DNA of 64,000 nt from Paraburkholderia saeva (GTDB lineage Bacteria > Pseudomonadota > Gammaproteobacteria > Burkholderiales > Burkholderiaceae), in the NCBI RefSeq assembly GCF_907164555.1, contig NZ_CAJQZC010000010.1, forward strand, positions 186,001 to 250,000. The letters run 5' to 3'. Below, one piece after another: positions 8,416 through 17,425 of the stretch (its first letter is position 1; every line of letters starts with the position of its first letter). The notes beneath the pieces were generated by a model that did not search any database, was not told where the DNA came from, and worked only from the letters and a program-made list of their open reading frames with translations. The position numbers and the translations under genes were made by a program.

Positions 8416-9705
8416 TTGCACGCTCTCCGATACGTCAGAACGCTCAAGCATTTCACGCGCAACGTGGCGTGCGCCGTCGCACTGGCTTCTATGCCCGTGG
8501 GCGTCGTCCACGCGCAGAATGCCGCACCGAAAGACAAAGCCAGCGTTATTGCGCGCGGCGAATACCTCGCGCGCGCAAGCGACTGCATCGCCTGTCACAC
8601 GATGCCGGCCGGCAAGCTCTTTGCCGGTACGCGGCCGATGGATACGCCGTTCGGCACGCTCTACACGCCGAACATCACGCCGGATAAGTCAACGGGCATC
8701 GGCGCATGGAGCGCCGACGACTTCTACCGGATGCTGCACGAAGGCAAGTCGAAGGACGGCACGATCCTTTATCCCGCGATGCCGTACGCGTCGTACACGC
8801 GCATGACGCGCGAGGATTCGGACGCGATGTATGCGTATCTGATGTCGGTGCCGGCCGTGCATCAGCCGAACCGGCCGCACACGCTGCGCTTCCCGTTCAA
8901 CAAGCGCGAACTGCTGCTCGGCTGGCGCACGCTGTATTTCCGTCAGGGCGAATACAAGGCCGATCCGACGCAGTCCGTCGAATGGAACCGTGGTGCGTAT
9001 CTCGTCGAAGGTCCGGGCCATTGCGCGATGTGTCATACGGCGATCAATGCGCTGGGTGGCAGCTCGGCATCGAAGGCCTTCGAAGGCGGCCTGATCCCGA
9101 TGCAGAACTGGTACGCACCGTCGCTCACGTCGAACAGGGAAGCCGGGCTTGGCGACTGGAGCATCGAGGAAATCTCCGATCTGCTGCAAACGGGCGTGTC
9201 GAAGCGCGGCGCGGTGTACGGTCCGATGGCGGAGGTCGTCTACGACAGCCTGCAATACCTGTCGGATGAAGACATCCGCGCGATGGCCGTCTATTTGAAG
9301 AGCCTGCCGGCACGCAGCGGCCAGAGCGCGGGCACGCCGACGGCAGCGGTCACCGAAGAGAAGAACCGTCTCTATCCGCTCGGCAAGAAGATTTACGACG
9401 CGCAGTGCGCGGTGTGTCATGGCGTCGACGGCAAGGGCAAGGTGCCGCATTTCCCGCCGCTTGCGCAGAACCAGTCGATCCTGATGACCTCGGCCGTGAA
9501 CCCGGTTCGCATGGTGCTCAACGGCGGCTATCCGCCGGGCACGACGAAGAATCCGTCGCCGTACGGCATGCCGCCATTCGCGCACACGCTCTCGGATGAA
9601 GAAGTGGCGGCGGTCGTCACGTATATCCGCACGGCGTGGGGCAACAACGGCACGCCGATCAGCGGCAAGGAAGCGAACGAGCTGCGCACCGCGCCGCTGT
9701 ATTGA
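8416..9705 (+). CDS. Trihaem cytochrome c, alcohol/gluconate dehydrogenase cytochrome-subunit type
   Basis: 429 aa. The signal peptide ends near GVVHAQ; three CXXCH haem sites follow: CIACH (Cys57), CAMCH (Cys203) and CAVCH (Cys331). The architecture matches the membrane-associated cytochrome subunit of periplasmic alcohol, gluconate and aldehyde dehydrogenases (AdhB-like), which passes electrons to quinone or an oxidase. No dehydrogenase large subunit lies nearby, so here it probably acts as an electron carrier for the oxidase encoded downstream. The start is the TTG at 8416: GGAGAA lies 6 nt upstream, and the frame before it overlaps the previous gene. Confidence 0.88.
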   Translation: MHALRYVRTLKHFTRNVACAVALASMPVGVVHAQNAAPKDKASVIARGEYLARASDCIACHTMPAGKLFAGTRPMDTPFGTLYTPNITPDKSTGIGAWSADDFYRMLHEGKSKDGTILYPAMPYASYTRMTREDSDAMYAYLMSVPAVHQPNRPHTLRFPFNKRELLLGWRTLYFRQGEYKADPTQSVEWNRGAYLVEGPGHCAMCHTAINALGGSSASKAFEGGLIPMQNWYAPSLTSNREAGLGDWSIEEISDLLQTGVSKRGAVYGPMAEVVYDSLQYLSDEDIRAMAVYLKSLPARSGQSAGTPTAAVTEEKNRLYPLGKKIYDAQCAVCHGVDGKGKVPHFPPLAQNQSILMTSAVNPVRMVLNGGYPPGTTKNPSPYGMPPFAHTLSDEEVAAVVTYIRTAWGNNGTPISGKEANELRTAPLY

Positions 9706-9743
9706 GCGCATCGTCACAGTATTTTGAGCATATAGAGGCAAGC

Positions 9744-9920
9744 ATGAGCGATTCCCCTTCCGGCCACGCGCACAGCGCCGAGGACAAGGCCGTCGACGAG
9801 ATCGTCGGCCGCGGCCCGAGTGGCGCGATTGCACTCGCGGGCATTGCCACGGCCATCGTCATCGGGCTGTGGTTTGCGTTCTATTTCATCGTGTTCCTGC
9901 CTCGCGGCGTGATCCAGTGA
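9744..9920 (+). CDS. Small single-helix oxidase subunit (IIa-like)
   Basis: 58 aa. A hydrophilic N-terminus (SDSPSGHAHSAEDKAVDEIV) is followed by one membrane helix (about 30-52, IALAGIATAIVIGLWFAFYF). Size, topology and position just before subunit II match the short subunit IIa of ba3-type oxidases, which supplies the helix missing from a one-helix subunit II. Identification rests on context and topology because the sequence is too short for motif evidence. AGAGG precedes the ATG; the gene is 10 bp before subunit II. Confidence 0.75.
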   Translation: MSDSPSGHAHSAEDKAVDEIVGRGPSGAIALAGIATAIVIGLWFAFYFIVFLPRGVIQ

Positions 9921-9930
9921 GGCTCCTTGC

Positions 9931-10500
9931 ATGGCAATGACTCCCGCACCCCACGGTTCATCATCGGAAGAAGTCGCCGCGCGCGTCGAGCGGCGCTGGG
10001 CGATGCTCGTTCTCGGCATCGTCACGGTGCTGGTCGCGATGGTGGTCTACACCGGCCTGCACTGGGCCATGATGCCGCCTTCGCGCGTCGAGACGGTCGA
10101 TCCGCTTTCGTTGCACGTCTCCGGCGAATTCATCGAGAGCAATCTCGGCACCGCGACCGAAGGCGATGGCTCGGTCACCGTGCGTATCGTCGCGCAGCAG
10201 TACTCGTTCACGCCGCAATGTCTCGTGATTCCGGCGAACACGCCCGTCACGTTCCGCGCCACCAGCGCGGATGTCGTGCACGGTTTCCTGATCACCCACA
10301 CCAACATCAACTCGATGCTCGAACCCGGCTACGTCTCGACCTTCAGGACGACATTCGATCAACCCGGCGACCATCTGATGCCGTGCCATGAATTCTGCGG
10401 CGTCGGCCATCAGGGCATGTGGGCGCATGTCAAGGTCGTGGACAAGGCAACGTTCGCGCAGATGGCAGCCGGTTCGCGGAGGGTCAGCTGTGTTCCATAG
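9931..10500 (+). CDS. ba3-type cytochrome c oxidase subunit II (CuA)
   Basis: 189 aa. One membrane helix (about 25-47, MLVLGIVTVLVAMVVYTGLH) anchors a periplasmic cupredoxin domain with a complete CuA site: His116 (VVHGF), then CHEFCGVGHQGM giving Cys152, Cys156, His160 and Met163. It accepts electrons from a cytochrome c and passes them to subunit I. The short length and single helix are typical of B-family oxidases rather than aa3 enzymes. Its last 11 bp overlap the start of subunit I, which implies coupled translation. An internal second ATG (codon 3) is an alternative start. Confidence 0.93.
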   Translation: MAMTPAPHGSSSEEVAARVERRWAMLVLGIVTVLVAMVVYTGLHWAMMPPSRVETVDPLSLHVSGEFIESNLGTATEGDGSVTVRIVAQQYSFTPQCLVIPANTPVTFRATSADVVHGFLITHTNINSMLEPGYVSTFRTTFDQPGDHLMPCHEFCGVGHQGMWAHVKVVDKATFAQMAAGSRRVSCVP

Positions 10501-12115
10501 CAAACGGGTCGTTCTCGCGCATTTCTGGCTGGCGTTCGCCGCATTCGGTCTTGCGCTGCTGCTGGGCGCGTGGCAGATGTACGTGCGCAGCCCGCTGCAT
10601 CCGTGGCTGCAGAATCCGGAGCATTATTACCGGTCGGTCACGGCGCACGGCTCGGCGATGGGCTACGTGTTCCCGACGCTGATCGCAATGGGCTTCGGCT
10701 ACGCGGTCTCCGAGCTCGCGCTCAAGCGTCCGCTCGTCGGCCTGCGCTGGGCATGGGCCGGTTTCTGGCTGGTGCTGGTGGGCGCCGTCACGGCGATGGT
10801 CCCGGTCGCGATGGGTCTCGCTTCGGTGCTGTACACGTTCTATCCGCCGATGATCGGCAACGCGTTCTACTACATCGGCGTCGTGCTCGTCGTGGTCGGC
10901 TCGTGGATCTGGGTCGCGCTGATGGGCATCAACATGCGCGTGTGGAAACGCGAGAACCCGGGCAAGCCCGTGCCGCTCGCGATGTTCGCGACCGTGGCGG
11001 GCGCTTACCTGTGGGGCTGGACGGCGGTCGGCGCCGCGCTCGAACTGCTGTTCCAGATCCTGCCCGTGGCGCTCGGCTTCACCAATACGATCGACGCAGG
11101 TCTCGCACGCGTGTTCTTCTCGTGGACGCTGCACGCGATCGTCTATTTCTGGCTGATGCCGGCGTATATCGCGTATTACACGATCATTCCGCGGGCGATC
11201 GGTGGGCGTCTCTACAGCGACTCGATGGCGCGTATCTCGTTCATCCTGTTCCTCGTGGTATCGATGCCGATCGGTATTCACCATCTGTTCGCCGATCCGC
11301 AGGTGGGCTCGGGCTTCAAGTTCCTGCACTCGGTGTTCACGGCGCTCGTGGCCGTGCCGACGCTGCTCACGGTCTTCACGATCAGCGCCTCGGTTGAAAT
11401 CGCGGCGCGGCTGCGTGGCGGGAAGGGCGCGCTCGGCTGGCTGAAGGCGCTGCCGTGGGAGAACCCGATGATGCTGGCGGTGGCGTTCTCGTTCGTGATG
11501 CTCGGCTTTGGCGGCGCGGGCGGCATCATCAACATGAGTTACCAGATGGACTCGACGGTCCACAACACGCAGTGGATCACCGGTCACTTCCATCTGATTT
11601 TCGCGGGCGCGATCGTCATCATGTATTTCGTGATCGCCTACGACCTGTGGCCGCAACTCACGGGCCGCGCGGTGACGAGCCTGAAGCTGATGCGCCTGCA
11701 ACTATGGCTGTGGTTCATCGGCATGATCGTGCTGACGTTCCCGTGGCACTACGTCGGCATTCTCGGCATGCCGCGCCGTATGGCGTTCTACGACTACACG
11801 AACCCGGAAATCGCCGCGCAGGCGATCTGGGTGACGATGTCGGCGATCGGCGGGTTCATTCTCGTGATCTCGGCCATCCTGTTCTTCGTGATCCTGTACC
11901 AGACGCAACGCGGGCCGCGTGTCACGCCCCCGGAATACCGCTTCAGCACCGCCGTGCATGAGCCGGTGAGGCTGCCCGTCGCGCTGAACAGCTTCGGCCT
12001 GTGGGTCGCGTTGATGGTCGTGTTGACGGTGACGAACTACGGCTATCCGATCGGGCAGTTGCTGTCGCAACCGCAGACATCCGTGCCGGCCGTGCCGATT
12101 GGAGGCTCGCGATGA
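10490..12115 (+). CDS. ba3-type cytochrome c oxidase subunit I (B-family haem-copper oxidase)
   Basis: 541 aa, at least twelve membrane helices. Haem and copper ligands are visible: an early His in TAHGSAMGY (about 51), the CuB His-Tyr pair in WTLHAIVYFW (about 214/218), the CuB pair GIHHLFADPQ (about 263) and the haem ligands in TGHFHLIF (about 365). It reduces O2 to water and pumps protons, usually with high oxygen affinity in this family. The GTG at 10490 is chosen over earlier in-frame starts because GGAGGG lies 6 nt upstream and the homology begins there (FHSKRVVLAHFW). It overlaps subunit II by 11 bp and the next cytochrome gene by 4 bp. Confidence 0.95.
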   Translation: MFHSKRVVLAHFWLAFAAFGLALLLGAWQMYVRSPLHPWLQNPEHYYRSVTAHGSAMGYVFPTLIAMGFGYAVSELALKRPLVGLRWAWAGFWLVLVGAVTAMVPVAMGLASVLYTFYPPMIGNAFYYIGVVLVVVGSWIWVALMGINMRVWKRENPGKPVPLAMFATVAGAYLWGWTAVGAALELLFQILPVALGFTNTIDAGLARVFFSWTLHAIVYFWLMPAYIAYYTIIPRAIGGRLYSDSMARISFILFLVVSMPIGIHHLFADPQVGSGFKFLHSVFTALVAVPTLLTVFTISASVEIAARLRGGKGALGWLKALPWENPMMLAVAFSFVMLGFGGAGGIINMSYQMDSTVHNTQWITGHFHLIFAGAIVIMYFVIAYDLWPQLTGRAVTSLKLMRLQLWLWFIGMIVLTFPWHYVGILGMPRRMAFYDYTNPEIAAQAIWVTMSAIGGFILVISAILFFVILYQTQRGPRVTPPEYRFSTAVHEPVRLPVALNSFGLWVALMVVLTVTNYGYPIGQLLSQPQTSVPAVPIGGSR

Positions 12116-12924
12116 ATAACACGGGTCATGAACGCCTGTTCTCGCTGAGCAATCCGTGGTTCAGGACGAGCGTCGGCGCGACGATTGTGCTCGTCGTGTG
12201 CGGCGTGCTGATCGGGTTCGTGTGGCTGCCGTCCGCGCAGAAGGACGCGCCGTTTCAGGGCATCTGGAACGCGATCTGCAGCGCGGCGGGTGTGCCGCAG
12301 AAATGGCTTGCGGGCGGTGAACCGGTCGAGTCGAAAGTCCGTACCAGTACCGCCGAAATCACACCGCAACTGCTTGCGCATTCGAGCGCGGCTTCGATTG
12401 GTCGCGGCGCGACGCTCGCGATGCGTTGCACGATGTGCCACGGCGAGCGCGGCATGAGCGAAGCGAACTCGCCGAACCTCGCGGGACAATACGCCGTTGT
12501 GATCTACAAGCAACTGCTCGACTTCCAGTCCGGCGCGAGGACCAACGCCGTGATGTCGCCGATGATCCGCACGCTGAGCGATCAGGAGATGCGCGATCTG
12601 GCGGCGTACTACGCATCGTTGCCGCGGCCGATGCTGGCGGGCACGAAGCCGAATCCGCCGATGCCGGAGATCGTCGCGCACGGCTCGCCGATGCGTAACA
12701 TCGTGTCGTGCACGGCGTGTCATGGCGATATCGATAACAAGGCAGGGACGCCGTGGCTCGAAGGCATGCCGGCGGCTTACGTGAGGATGCAGTTGCAGGC
12801 GTTCGCGACGGGCGCGCGTCACAACGACATCAACGAACAGATGCGCAACGTCGCGCGCCAGATGACGCAGGAAGAAATGGACGCGGCGGCAGCGTATTAC
12901 GCCGGGGCAAGCCCGGTGCATTGA
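12112..12924 (+). CDS. Membrane-anchored dihaem cytochrome c
   Basis: 270 aa. An N-terminal uncleaved membrane helix (about 20-42, TSVGATIVLVVCGVLIGFVW) is followed by a linker and two c-type haem domains, CTMCHG (Cys106) and CTACHG (Cys200). Each domain has the cytochrome c4/c553 pattern (SPNLAGQY, ALRDLAAYYASL-like helices). It starts within the stop of subunit I (ATGA), so it is translationally coupled to it and probably acts as the membrane-bound electron donor to its CuA site. With the two upstream cytochromes the operon encodes seven c-type haems. Confidence 0.9.
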   Translation: MNNTGHERLFSLSNPWFRTSVGATIVLVVCGVLIGFVWLPSAQKDAPFQGIWNAICSAAGVPQKWLAGGEPVESKVRTSTAEITPQLLAHSSAASIGRGATLAMRCTMCHGERGMSEANSPNLAGQYAVVIYKQLLDFQSGARTNAVMSPMIRTLSDQEMRDLAAYYASLPRPMLAGTKPNPPMPEIVAHGSPMRNIVSCTACHGDIDNKAGTPWLEGMPAAYVRMQLQAFATGARHNDINEQMRNVARQMTQEEMDAAAAYYAGASPVH

Positions 12925-13027
12925 ACGGAAGCTTTGTCGCGTGTGACGTCAGGCACGCCTTCCAGCGCGAACACAACAGTGCCCGCAAGGTCGGCGACCA
13001 GCACGACCCGTCCGATTCCCGGTTTCA

Positions 13028-15508
13028 TCACGCGTCTTTCCGGGCTTGCGGGGAGTTCGCCGGCTGCGTATTTCCCGCCGGTCTGGCGTCCGGCGGTGCC
13101 TCTGCAGTGCCGGGTTCGCGTTCCGCTACGCTCTCCGTCTGAACGAGCAGGCTACGGTTCGGATTCGCGATCTGGATGCCACGCGCCTGGAACATCGCGG
13201 CGATGCGCCGGTTGAATTCGCGCTGGACTGGCCAGCGCGACTTGTCACGGCACTGCATCTGGCCGGCAAGCGTGATTGCCGCGCCATCGACTGAATCGAC
13301 GCCCCAGAAACTGAAGTCGGACAGGATGCCGTCCTTGAACGCATCGTCGTTGCGCATGGAGGCGCCGATTTCATTGAGCGTTTCGATTGCGCGATCGACG
13401 TCCTCTCCGTACGCGATGCTCACGCGTACCGACGCATTGCCGAGCCCGCGATTCGTATTGTTGACCATCGACACCGAACTGAACGGCACCGTATAGAGCG
13501 AGCCGTCGCCGCCGCGCAGACGCACCGTCCGGATCGACAGATACTCGACCGTGCCGGACACACCGGCGAGCGTGACCCAGTCGCCCACCTGCATTGCGTT
13601 TTCCATCAGCAGGAAGATGCCGGTGATGAAATCCTGTACGAGCTTCTGCGAGCCAAAGCCAAGCGCGACGCCGAAAATACTCGCGCTCGCGAGTAGCGGC
13701 GCCGTGTTGACGCCGAGCTCGCTCAGTCCCGTCAGCACGACGACGAGCGCGATCACGACGGAGAGCGCGGAGCGCAGCATCGGCAGCAACGTACGCAGGC
13801 GTGCCGCGCGAACGAGGTCGCCGCCGGTCGTCCACTGGTCGAGCCGCCGCTCGATGGCGACGTTCACGCCTTCCCACACAACGAGCGCGACAAACGCCGC
13901 AATCGAGATCGTCACGAGCGCCGAGGCGAGGCGATGTCCGATCGTGCCGCGCGTGAAAAACTGCGAGACGTTGAAACCCCACAGCTGCAGCAGCACGAGC
14001 GCGGTGACGACGACCAGCACCGTAGACACCGTGCGCTTTGCGAGCGGGTAATAGCGTGATGCATGCCGATGCGGGATCGACGCCTGCGCGTCTTCGTCGA
14101 TGTTGAACGCACGGCCGAGCGCGCCGATGATCACGATCGCGACGACGCGGGCGGCGACGACCACGGCAAGCGACAAGCCGCCGAGATGCACCAGCGCCTG
14201 ATACCCGTTGTGCACGTCGAGCGCCCACACGAACCACAGCGCCATCACGACGGCCGCCGCGACATAAGCCCAGATGTCGGCGAACCAGTCGCCGGCAATC
14301 TCCATCGACGGTATGTGTGCGAGGCGCGTGCGAATCCGGGTCGCCACGGGCTGGCGGCATTGCAGGATCAGGATCGACAGCATCACGTGTGCAATGAGCG
14401 TCACGACCTTGATCAGCGCGAGATGGGCGTCTTCGTTCATGCCGAGCTGTGCGGCGAGTTCGGCAAGACCCACGCCGATGCCGACCACGCTCGCAATCGC
14501 GATCACCCAGCGGTGCACGAGCGTGGCCCAGCGGTCGCCGATGCGCCACAGACGCAGCGCGGGCGCGTCGGGCTGAAGGAAAAAGCCGCTGATGATCACC
14601 GCGCCACGACAGGACACATAGAGGTCGATCAGCGCATCGAGCGCGCGGGCGCCGGGCGTGTTGTCGTCGGTGAGAACGGACATCAGCACGGTCGCGACGA
14701 TCACGAACACGATGAGCGGCAGCACCTTGAATATCGCATGGAGCAGGGCGCCCGGCAGGCGGCGCAGCAACGCCCAGTGATGTGCCGCATTGCGCGCCCG
14801 GCGGCTCGCGGCGGCGAGCGTGGAGATGCCTGCGACCGGCGTCGCGGGTGGCGTGAGCGTGCCTTCCTCCAGTTGCTGCTGATGTTCCTCGTCCTGTTCC
14901 CGTTTTTCCTGTTCTGCCGCGCTGATGCGTTTCGACTGACGGGCGACGGCCGCTTCACGCGGACGACGCAACAGGCGGCGCGTCAGCCATTCGAACGCGA
15001 GCGCGGGCACCAGCGCCATGTACAACGTCAGGATGACGTGGCCGAGCAGCGCGCGGGCGCCTGGGTTCACGAGTGCGTTGTGCCACCACGCACGCACCGA
15101 CGACACATCGAGCAGCGCCGCCACCGAATGCCGCAGCGAAGCGCCGCCGTGCGCGAGCCAGCGCGCGCCCTGGCGCGCGAGTTGCGAAGCGAGCCCATTG
15201 CTCTGGAACGCCGCGGGCACACCGCTCGCGGCGGCAGCGCCAGAGGCGGCCGCCGAAGCCGAAGCAGGCGCCGATGCGGGTACCGCGGAGAGCGCGCCAG
15301 CCGCGGCCACGGCGCGCAGTGTGTCCTCGATCTGGCCACGCCGTTTTGGATCGTTCAGCACGTCGAGCGCCTGACGCGCCTCGTCGGGCGTGAGCCGCAG
15401 CGGCGTGGCGCCGCTCGCTGCCGCAGCCGGCGCCGCGGACGGTGGCGCTGCAGCGAACGCAGAGAGCGCAAACGTGAAGAGCAGAAAGGCGAGAAGGATT
15501 GTGCGCAT
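13028..15508 (-). CDS. Large MscS-family mechanosensitive channel
   Basis: 826 aa. Signal peptide (MRTILLAFLLFTFALSAFAA), Ala/Ser-rich periplasmic segment, then about ten or eleven membrane helices and a C-terminal MscS core (about 560-760) with the pore-helix/beta-domain signature FGVALGFGSQKLVQDFITG, GDWVTLAGVSGTVE and IRTVRLRGGDGSLYTVPF. The layout is that of YbiO-type medium-conductance channels, which open on hypo-osmotic shock. A charged loop (RISAAEQEKREQDEEHQQQL) links two helices, and the last 50 residues are disordered. The ATG at 15508 gives the signal peptide; a GTG 12 codons upstream is less likely. It stands alone on its strand. Confidence 0.92.
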   Translation of the reverse strand: MRTILLAFLLFTFALSAFAAAPPSAAPAAAASGATPLRLTPDEARQALDVLNDPKRRGQIEDTLRAVAAAGALSAVPASAPASASAAASGAAAASGVPAAFQSNGLASQLARQGARWLAHGGASLRHSVAALLDVSSVRAWWHNALVNPGARALLGHVILTLYMALVPALAFEWLTRRLLRRPREAAVARQSKRISAAEQEKREQDEEHQQQLEEGTLTPPATPVAGISTLAAASRRARNAAHHWALLRRLPGALLHAIFKVLPLIVFVIVATVLMSVLTDDNTPGARALDALIDLYVSCRGAVIISGFFLQPDAPALRLWRIGDRWATLVHRWVIAIASVVGIGVGLAELAAQLGMNEDAHLALIKVVTLIAHVMLSILILQCRQPVATRIRTRLAHIPSMEIAGDWFADIWAYVAAAVVMALWFVWALDVHNGYQALVHLGGLSLAVVVAARVVAIVIIGALGRAFNIDEDAQASIPHRHASRYYPLAKRTVSTVLVVVTALVLLQLWGFNVSQFFTRGTIGHRLASALVTISIAAFVALVVWEGVNVAIERRLDQWTTGGDLVRAARLRTLLPMLRSALSVVIALVVVLTGLSELGVNTAPLLASASIFGVALGFGSQKLVQDFITGIFLLMENAMQVGDWVTLAGVSGTVEYLSIRTVRLRGGDGSLYTVPFSSVSMVNNTNRGLGNASVRVSIAYGEDVDRAIETLNEIGASMRNDDAFKDGILSDFSFWGVDSVDGAAITLAGQMQCRDKSRWPVQREFNRRIAAMFQARGIQIANPNRSLLVQTESVAEREPGTAEAPPDARPAGNTQPANSPQARKDA

Positions 15509-15635
15509 GGTGGTCCGGTGGACGTTTAAGACAGCGGCAGTCACGGATGCAACCTGTGGGCCCGTGGATCACCGCCAGTCAAACCGACAGCGGCGCGCGT
15601 GCACAAGTTCCGCGCCGATACCGCGCGATGCCGGC

Positions 15636-16505
15636 TCACGCGGCTTTGGGCTGCCGCGTCAGTTCGGCCCGCAGAAAGCGCGCGAATTCAAGTGTGGTCG
15701 CATCGCCGCCGTGTGCGGGCAGATGAAGATTGATCGCGAACCTGGGCAGTGGGGGCAATGCGGCGTCGGCGCCGAGAATCTCGAGATCGGCGGGCACCGT
15801 CGAAGCAAGCCACGCCGTAATGGCCAGATCGGTGCGCACGGTGGCGGTCGTCGCCTCGATGTTGCCGTTCTCGAACACGGTTCGCCATTCGACGCCCTGA
15901 TCGCGCAACGCGTCGAGCACGACGGGGCGAAACGCGCAGGTATCGGTGACCATCGAAACGGGCAACGGCCGCTTCGTACGCGCGACGCCGCCGCGCGCGC
16001 CCACCCACACGAGCGGCTCGACCCGCAGACACTCGCCGCTCGCCACGCCCACGGGCGCTTCGACGATCGCGAGGTCGACGGCGCCATCGGCAAGCGCATC
16101 CACGAGTTCGGGGGACGAGCCGCACACGAGCGATATCTCGACCTGCGGCCACGCTTCAGTGTAGGCCTTGAACACGGGGGCCAGTGTGCTGCCGACGAGG
16201 TCGTACGGCACACCAAGCCGTACGCGTCCCTGCAGCGCGCTCGCGGTCATCTCGCGCCAGATTTCGTCGTTCATGCCGAGTAGCCGCCGGGCCTTGCCGA
16301 GCATGCGCTCGCCAGCCGGCGTCAGGCGCAGGCCGCGTCGCTCGCGCTCGAAGAGTGGCACGCCGAGTGCTTCTTCGAGACGGCGAATCTGCTGGCTTAC
16401 CGCGCCCTGCGTCAGATGCAGGCTGTTCGCCGCAACCGTCATGCTGGCGCTGTCCGCCGCCGCGACGAAGGTGCGCACGAGCGTGATATCGAGGTTTCGG
16501 GTCAT
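15636..16505 (-). CDS. LysR-family regulator next to a LysE-family gene remnant
   Basis: 289 aa. The HTH (about 5-62) reads LDITLVRTFVAAADSASM then QGAVSQQIRRLEEALGVPLF; the effector domain follows. It is divergent from a decayed LysE-type exporter gene (16612-16856), the classic arrangement of a LysR regulator with the amino-acid or metabolite exporter it activates. If the exporter was its main target, the regulator may have lost that role, although the cupin gene behind the remnant could still be controlled. The ATG 16505 sits in an AT-rich 106-bp divergent promoter region. Confidence 0.9.
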   Translation of the reverse strand: MTRNLDITLVRTFVAAADSASMTVAANSLHLTQGAVSQQIRRLEEALGVPLFERERRGLRLTPAGERMLGKARRLLGMNDEIWREMTASALQGRVRLGVPYDLVGSTLAPVFKAYTEAWPQVEISLVCGSSPELVDALADGAVDLAIVEAPVGVASGECLRVEPLVWVGARGGVARTKRPLPVSMVTDTCAFRPVVLDALRDQGVEWRTVFENGNIEATTATVRTDLAITAWLASTVPADLEILGADAALPPLPRFAINLHLPAHGGDATTLEFARFLRAELTRQPKAA

Positions 16506-16611
16506 TCAGCCATTATATTTGCTAATGCTGTGCATCCGTAAACATGGCTTCACTAATACAGATGGCGGCCCTACAGTCTGGCTCATTCCGATCCATACTG
16601 GTTGCATCGCC

Positions 16612-16856
16612 ATGATCCTGGCCGGTTCCGTCGTGCCCCTGCTGCTGGTCGCGGCCGTCGCCACTGTCACGCCGCGTGGCTCGCCGCGCTGCTGGGTTCC
16701 GCGTTCGGTATCGCGGCGCTGGCTTCGCTTTCTTTGTGGTGTGCCGCCGGCAGGGTGCTCGCGCGGCGACTGAAAACGCCGCGGCAGTGGCGCGTGCTCA
16801 ACGTAATGTTGGGTGTGCTGCTGGCCGCTTCGATAGTTCCAATGTGGAGAGAATGA
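16612..16856 (+). pseudogene. Internally deleted, frameshifted LysE-family exporter remnant
   Basis: The ATG at 16612 opens a LysE-like N-terminus (MILAGSVVPLLLVAAVATVT then P, the point where intact LysE/RhtB proteins read TPGPNN). At about 16672-16680 the homology jumps to the C-terminal end of the family in another frame: WLAALLGSAFGIAALASLSL, then the basic segment RRLKTPRQWRVLNV, a final helix and a TGA at 16854-16856. About 120-130 central residues of a roughly 205-aa protein are missing and the junction is out of frame, so no functional exporter can be made. The stop still overlaps the start of the cupin gene, preserving the old operon join. It reads as a deletion derivative, not a sequencing error. 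Confidence 0.8.
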
Positions 16857-17239
16857 TGCGTGCGTTTGCTGAAACGGTTGATCTTGCAACGGCCTTCGAT
16901 GCGATTCATGAACACTGGTCGCCACAGGTCGTCGCGCAGGTCAACGACCAGTATGTGAAGGTTGTGAAGGTGCAGGGCGAGTTCACGTGGCACAGTCATG
17001 CTGGCGAGGACGAACTCTTTTACGTCGTGCGCGGCAACCTCGACATCGAGTACGAAAATGGTCGCACGGTGAGCCTCGCGCCGGGCTCGCTGCACGTCGT
17101 GCCGCGTGGTGTGCTGCACAAGCCCGTCGCGCGTGAAGAATGCTGGATCGTGCTCATCGAGACGGTCAGCACGAAACACACCGGCGACGTCGAATCGCCG
17201 CTCACGAAGACGCTCGCGCAGCAGCTTGGCGAGCCGTGA
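16856..17239 (+). CDS. Small single-domain cupin protein
   Basis: 127 aa, one beta-barrel cupin domain. Metal-binding motif 1 is HSHAGEDELFYVVRG and motif 2 is PGSLHVVPRGVLHKP, keeping the His/Glu ligands. Such proteins may be isomerases, dioxygenases or simple sensors; this branch has no assigned reaction. The ATG at 16856 lies 5 nt after GGAGAG; an ATG one codon earlier (16853) is too close. The start overlaps the TGA of the LysE remnant, which shows the two genes formed one translation-coupled unit. The probable regulator is the divergent LysR gene. Confidence 0.85.
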   Translation: MRAFAETVDLATAFDAIHEHWSPQVVAQVNDQYVKVVKVQGEFTWHSHAGEDELFYVVRGNLDIEYENGRTVSLAPGSLHVVPRGVLHKPVAREECWIVLIETVSTKHTGDVESPLTKTLAQQLGEP

Positions 17240-17257
17240 TCTGCCCTGAAGCTCGCG

Positions 17258-17425
17258 CTATCCCTCGACGAACCAGCGCATCAATGCAGTAACCGCCATC
17301 GCCAGGCTCACGATCGCGACGGCGCCAAACGCAATCCCGAACAGGTGCGCAATCAGCGCCTCGCGTTCGTCGAGGCGGTGATACGTTTCCCGAAGCGCAC
17401 CCTTCGCGCAGCAGTTGTCGCTCAA
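17258..17425 (-). CDS. Small single-helix membrane protein coupled to the monooxygenase gene
   Basis: 55 aa, too short for usual gene finding. It starts at a TTG that overlaps the TGA of the upstream monooxygenase (TTGA) and is preceded by an excellent Shine-Dalgarno sequence GAGGAGG 7 nt before. A polar N-terminus with two adjacent Cys residues (SDNCCAKGALRETYHRLDER) is followed by one strong membrane helix (about 26-50, AHLFGIAFGAVAIVSLAMAV) and a short basic/acidic tail. No family recognised. Overlap and ribosome site argue for real translation; conservation is untested. Confidence 0.6.
   Translation of the reverse strand: MSDNCCAKGALRETYHRLDEREALIAHLFGIAFGAVAIVSLAMAVTALMRWFVEG

Noticed and set aside
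14063..15529. Plus-strand 488-codon frame
   Set aside because: Antisense of the MscS-family gene.
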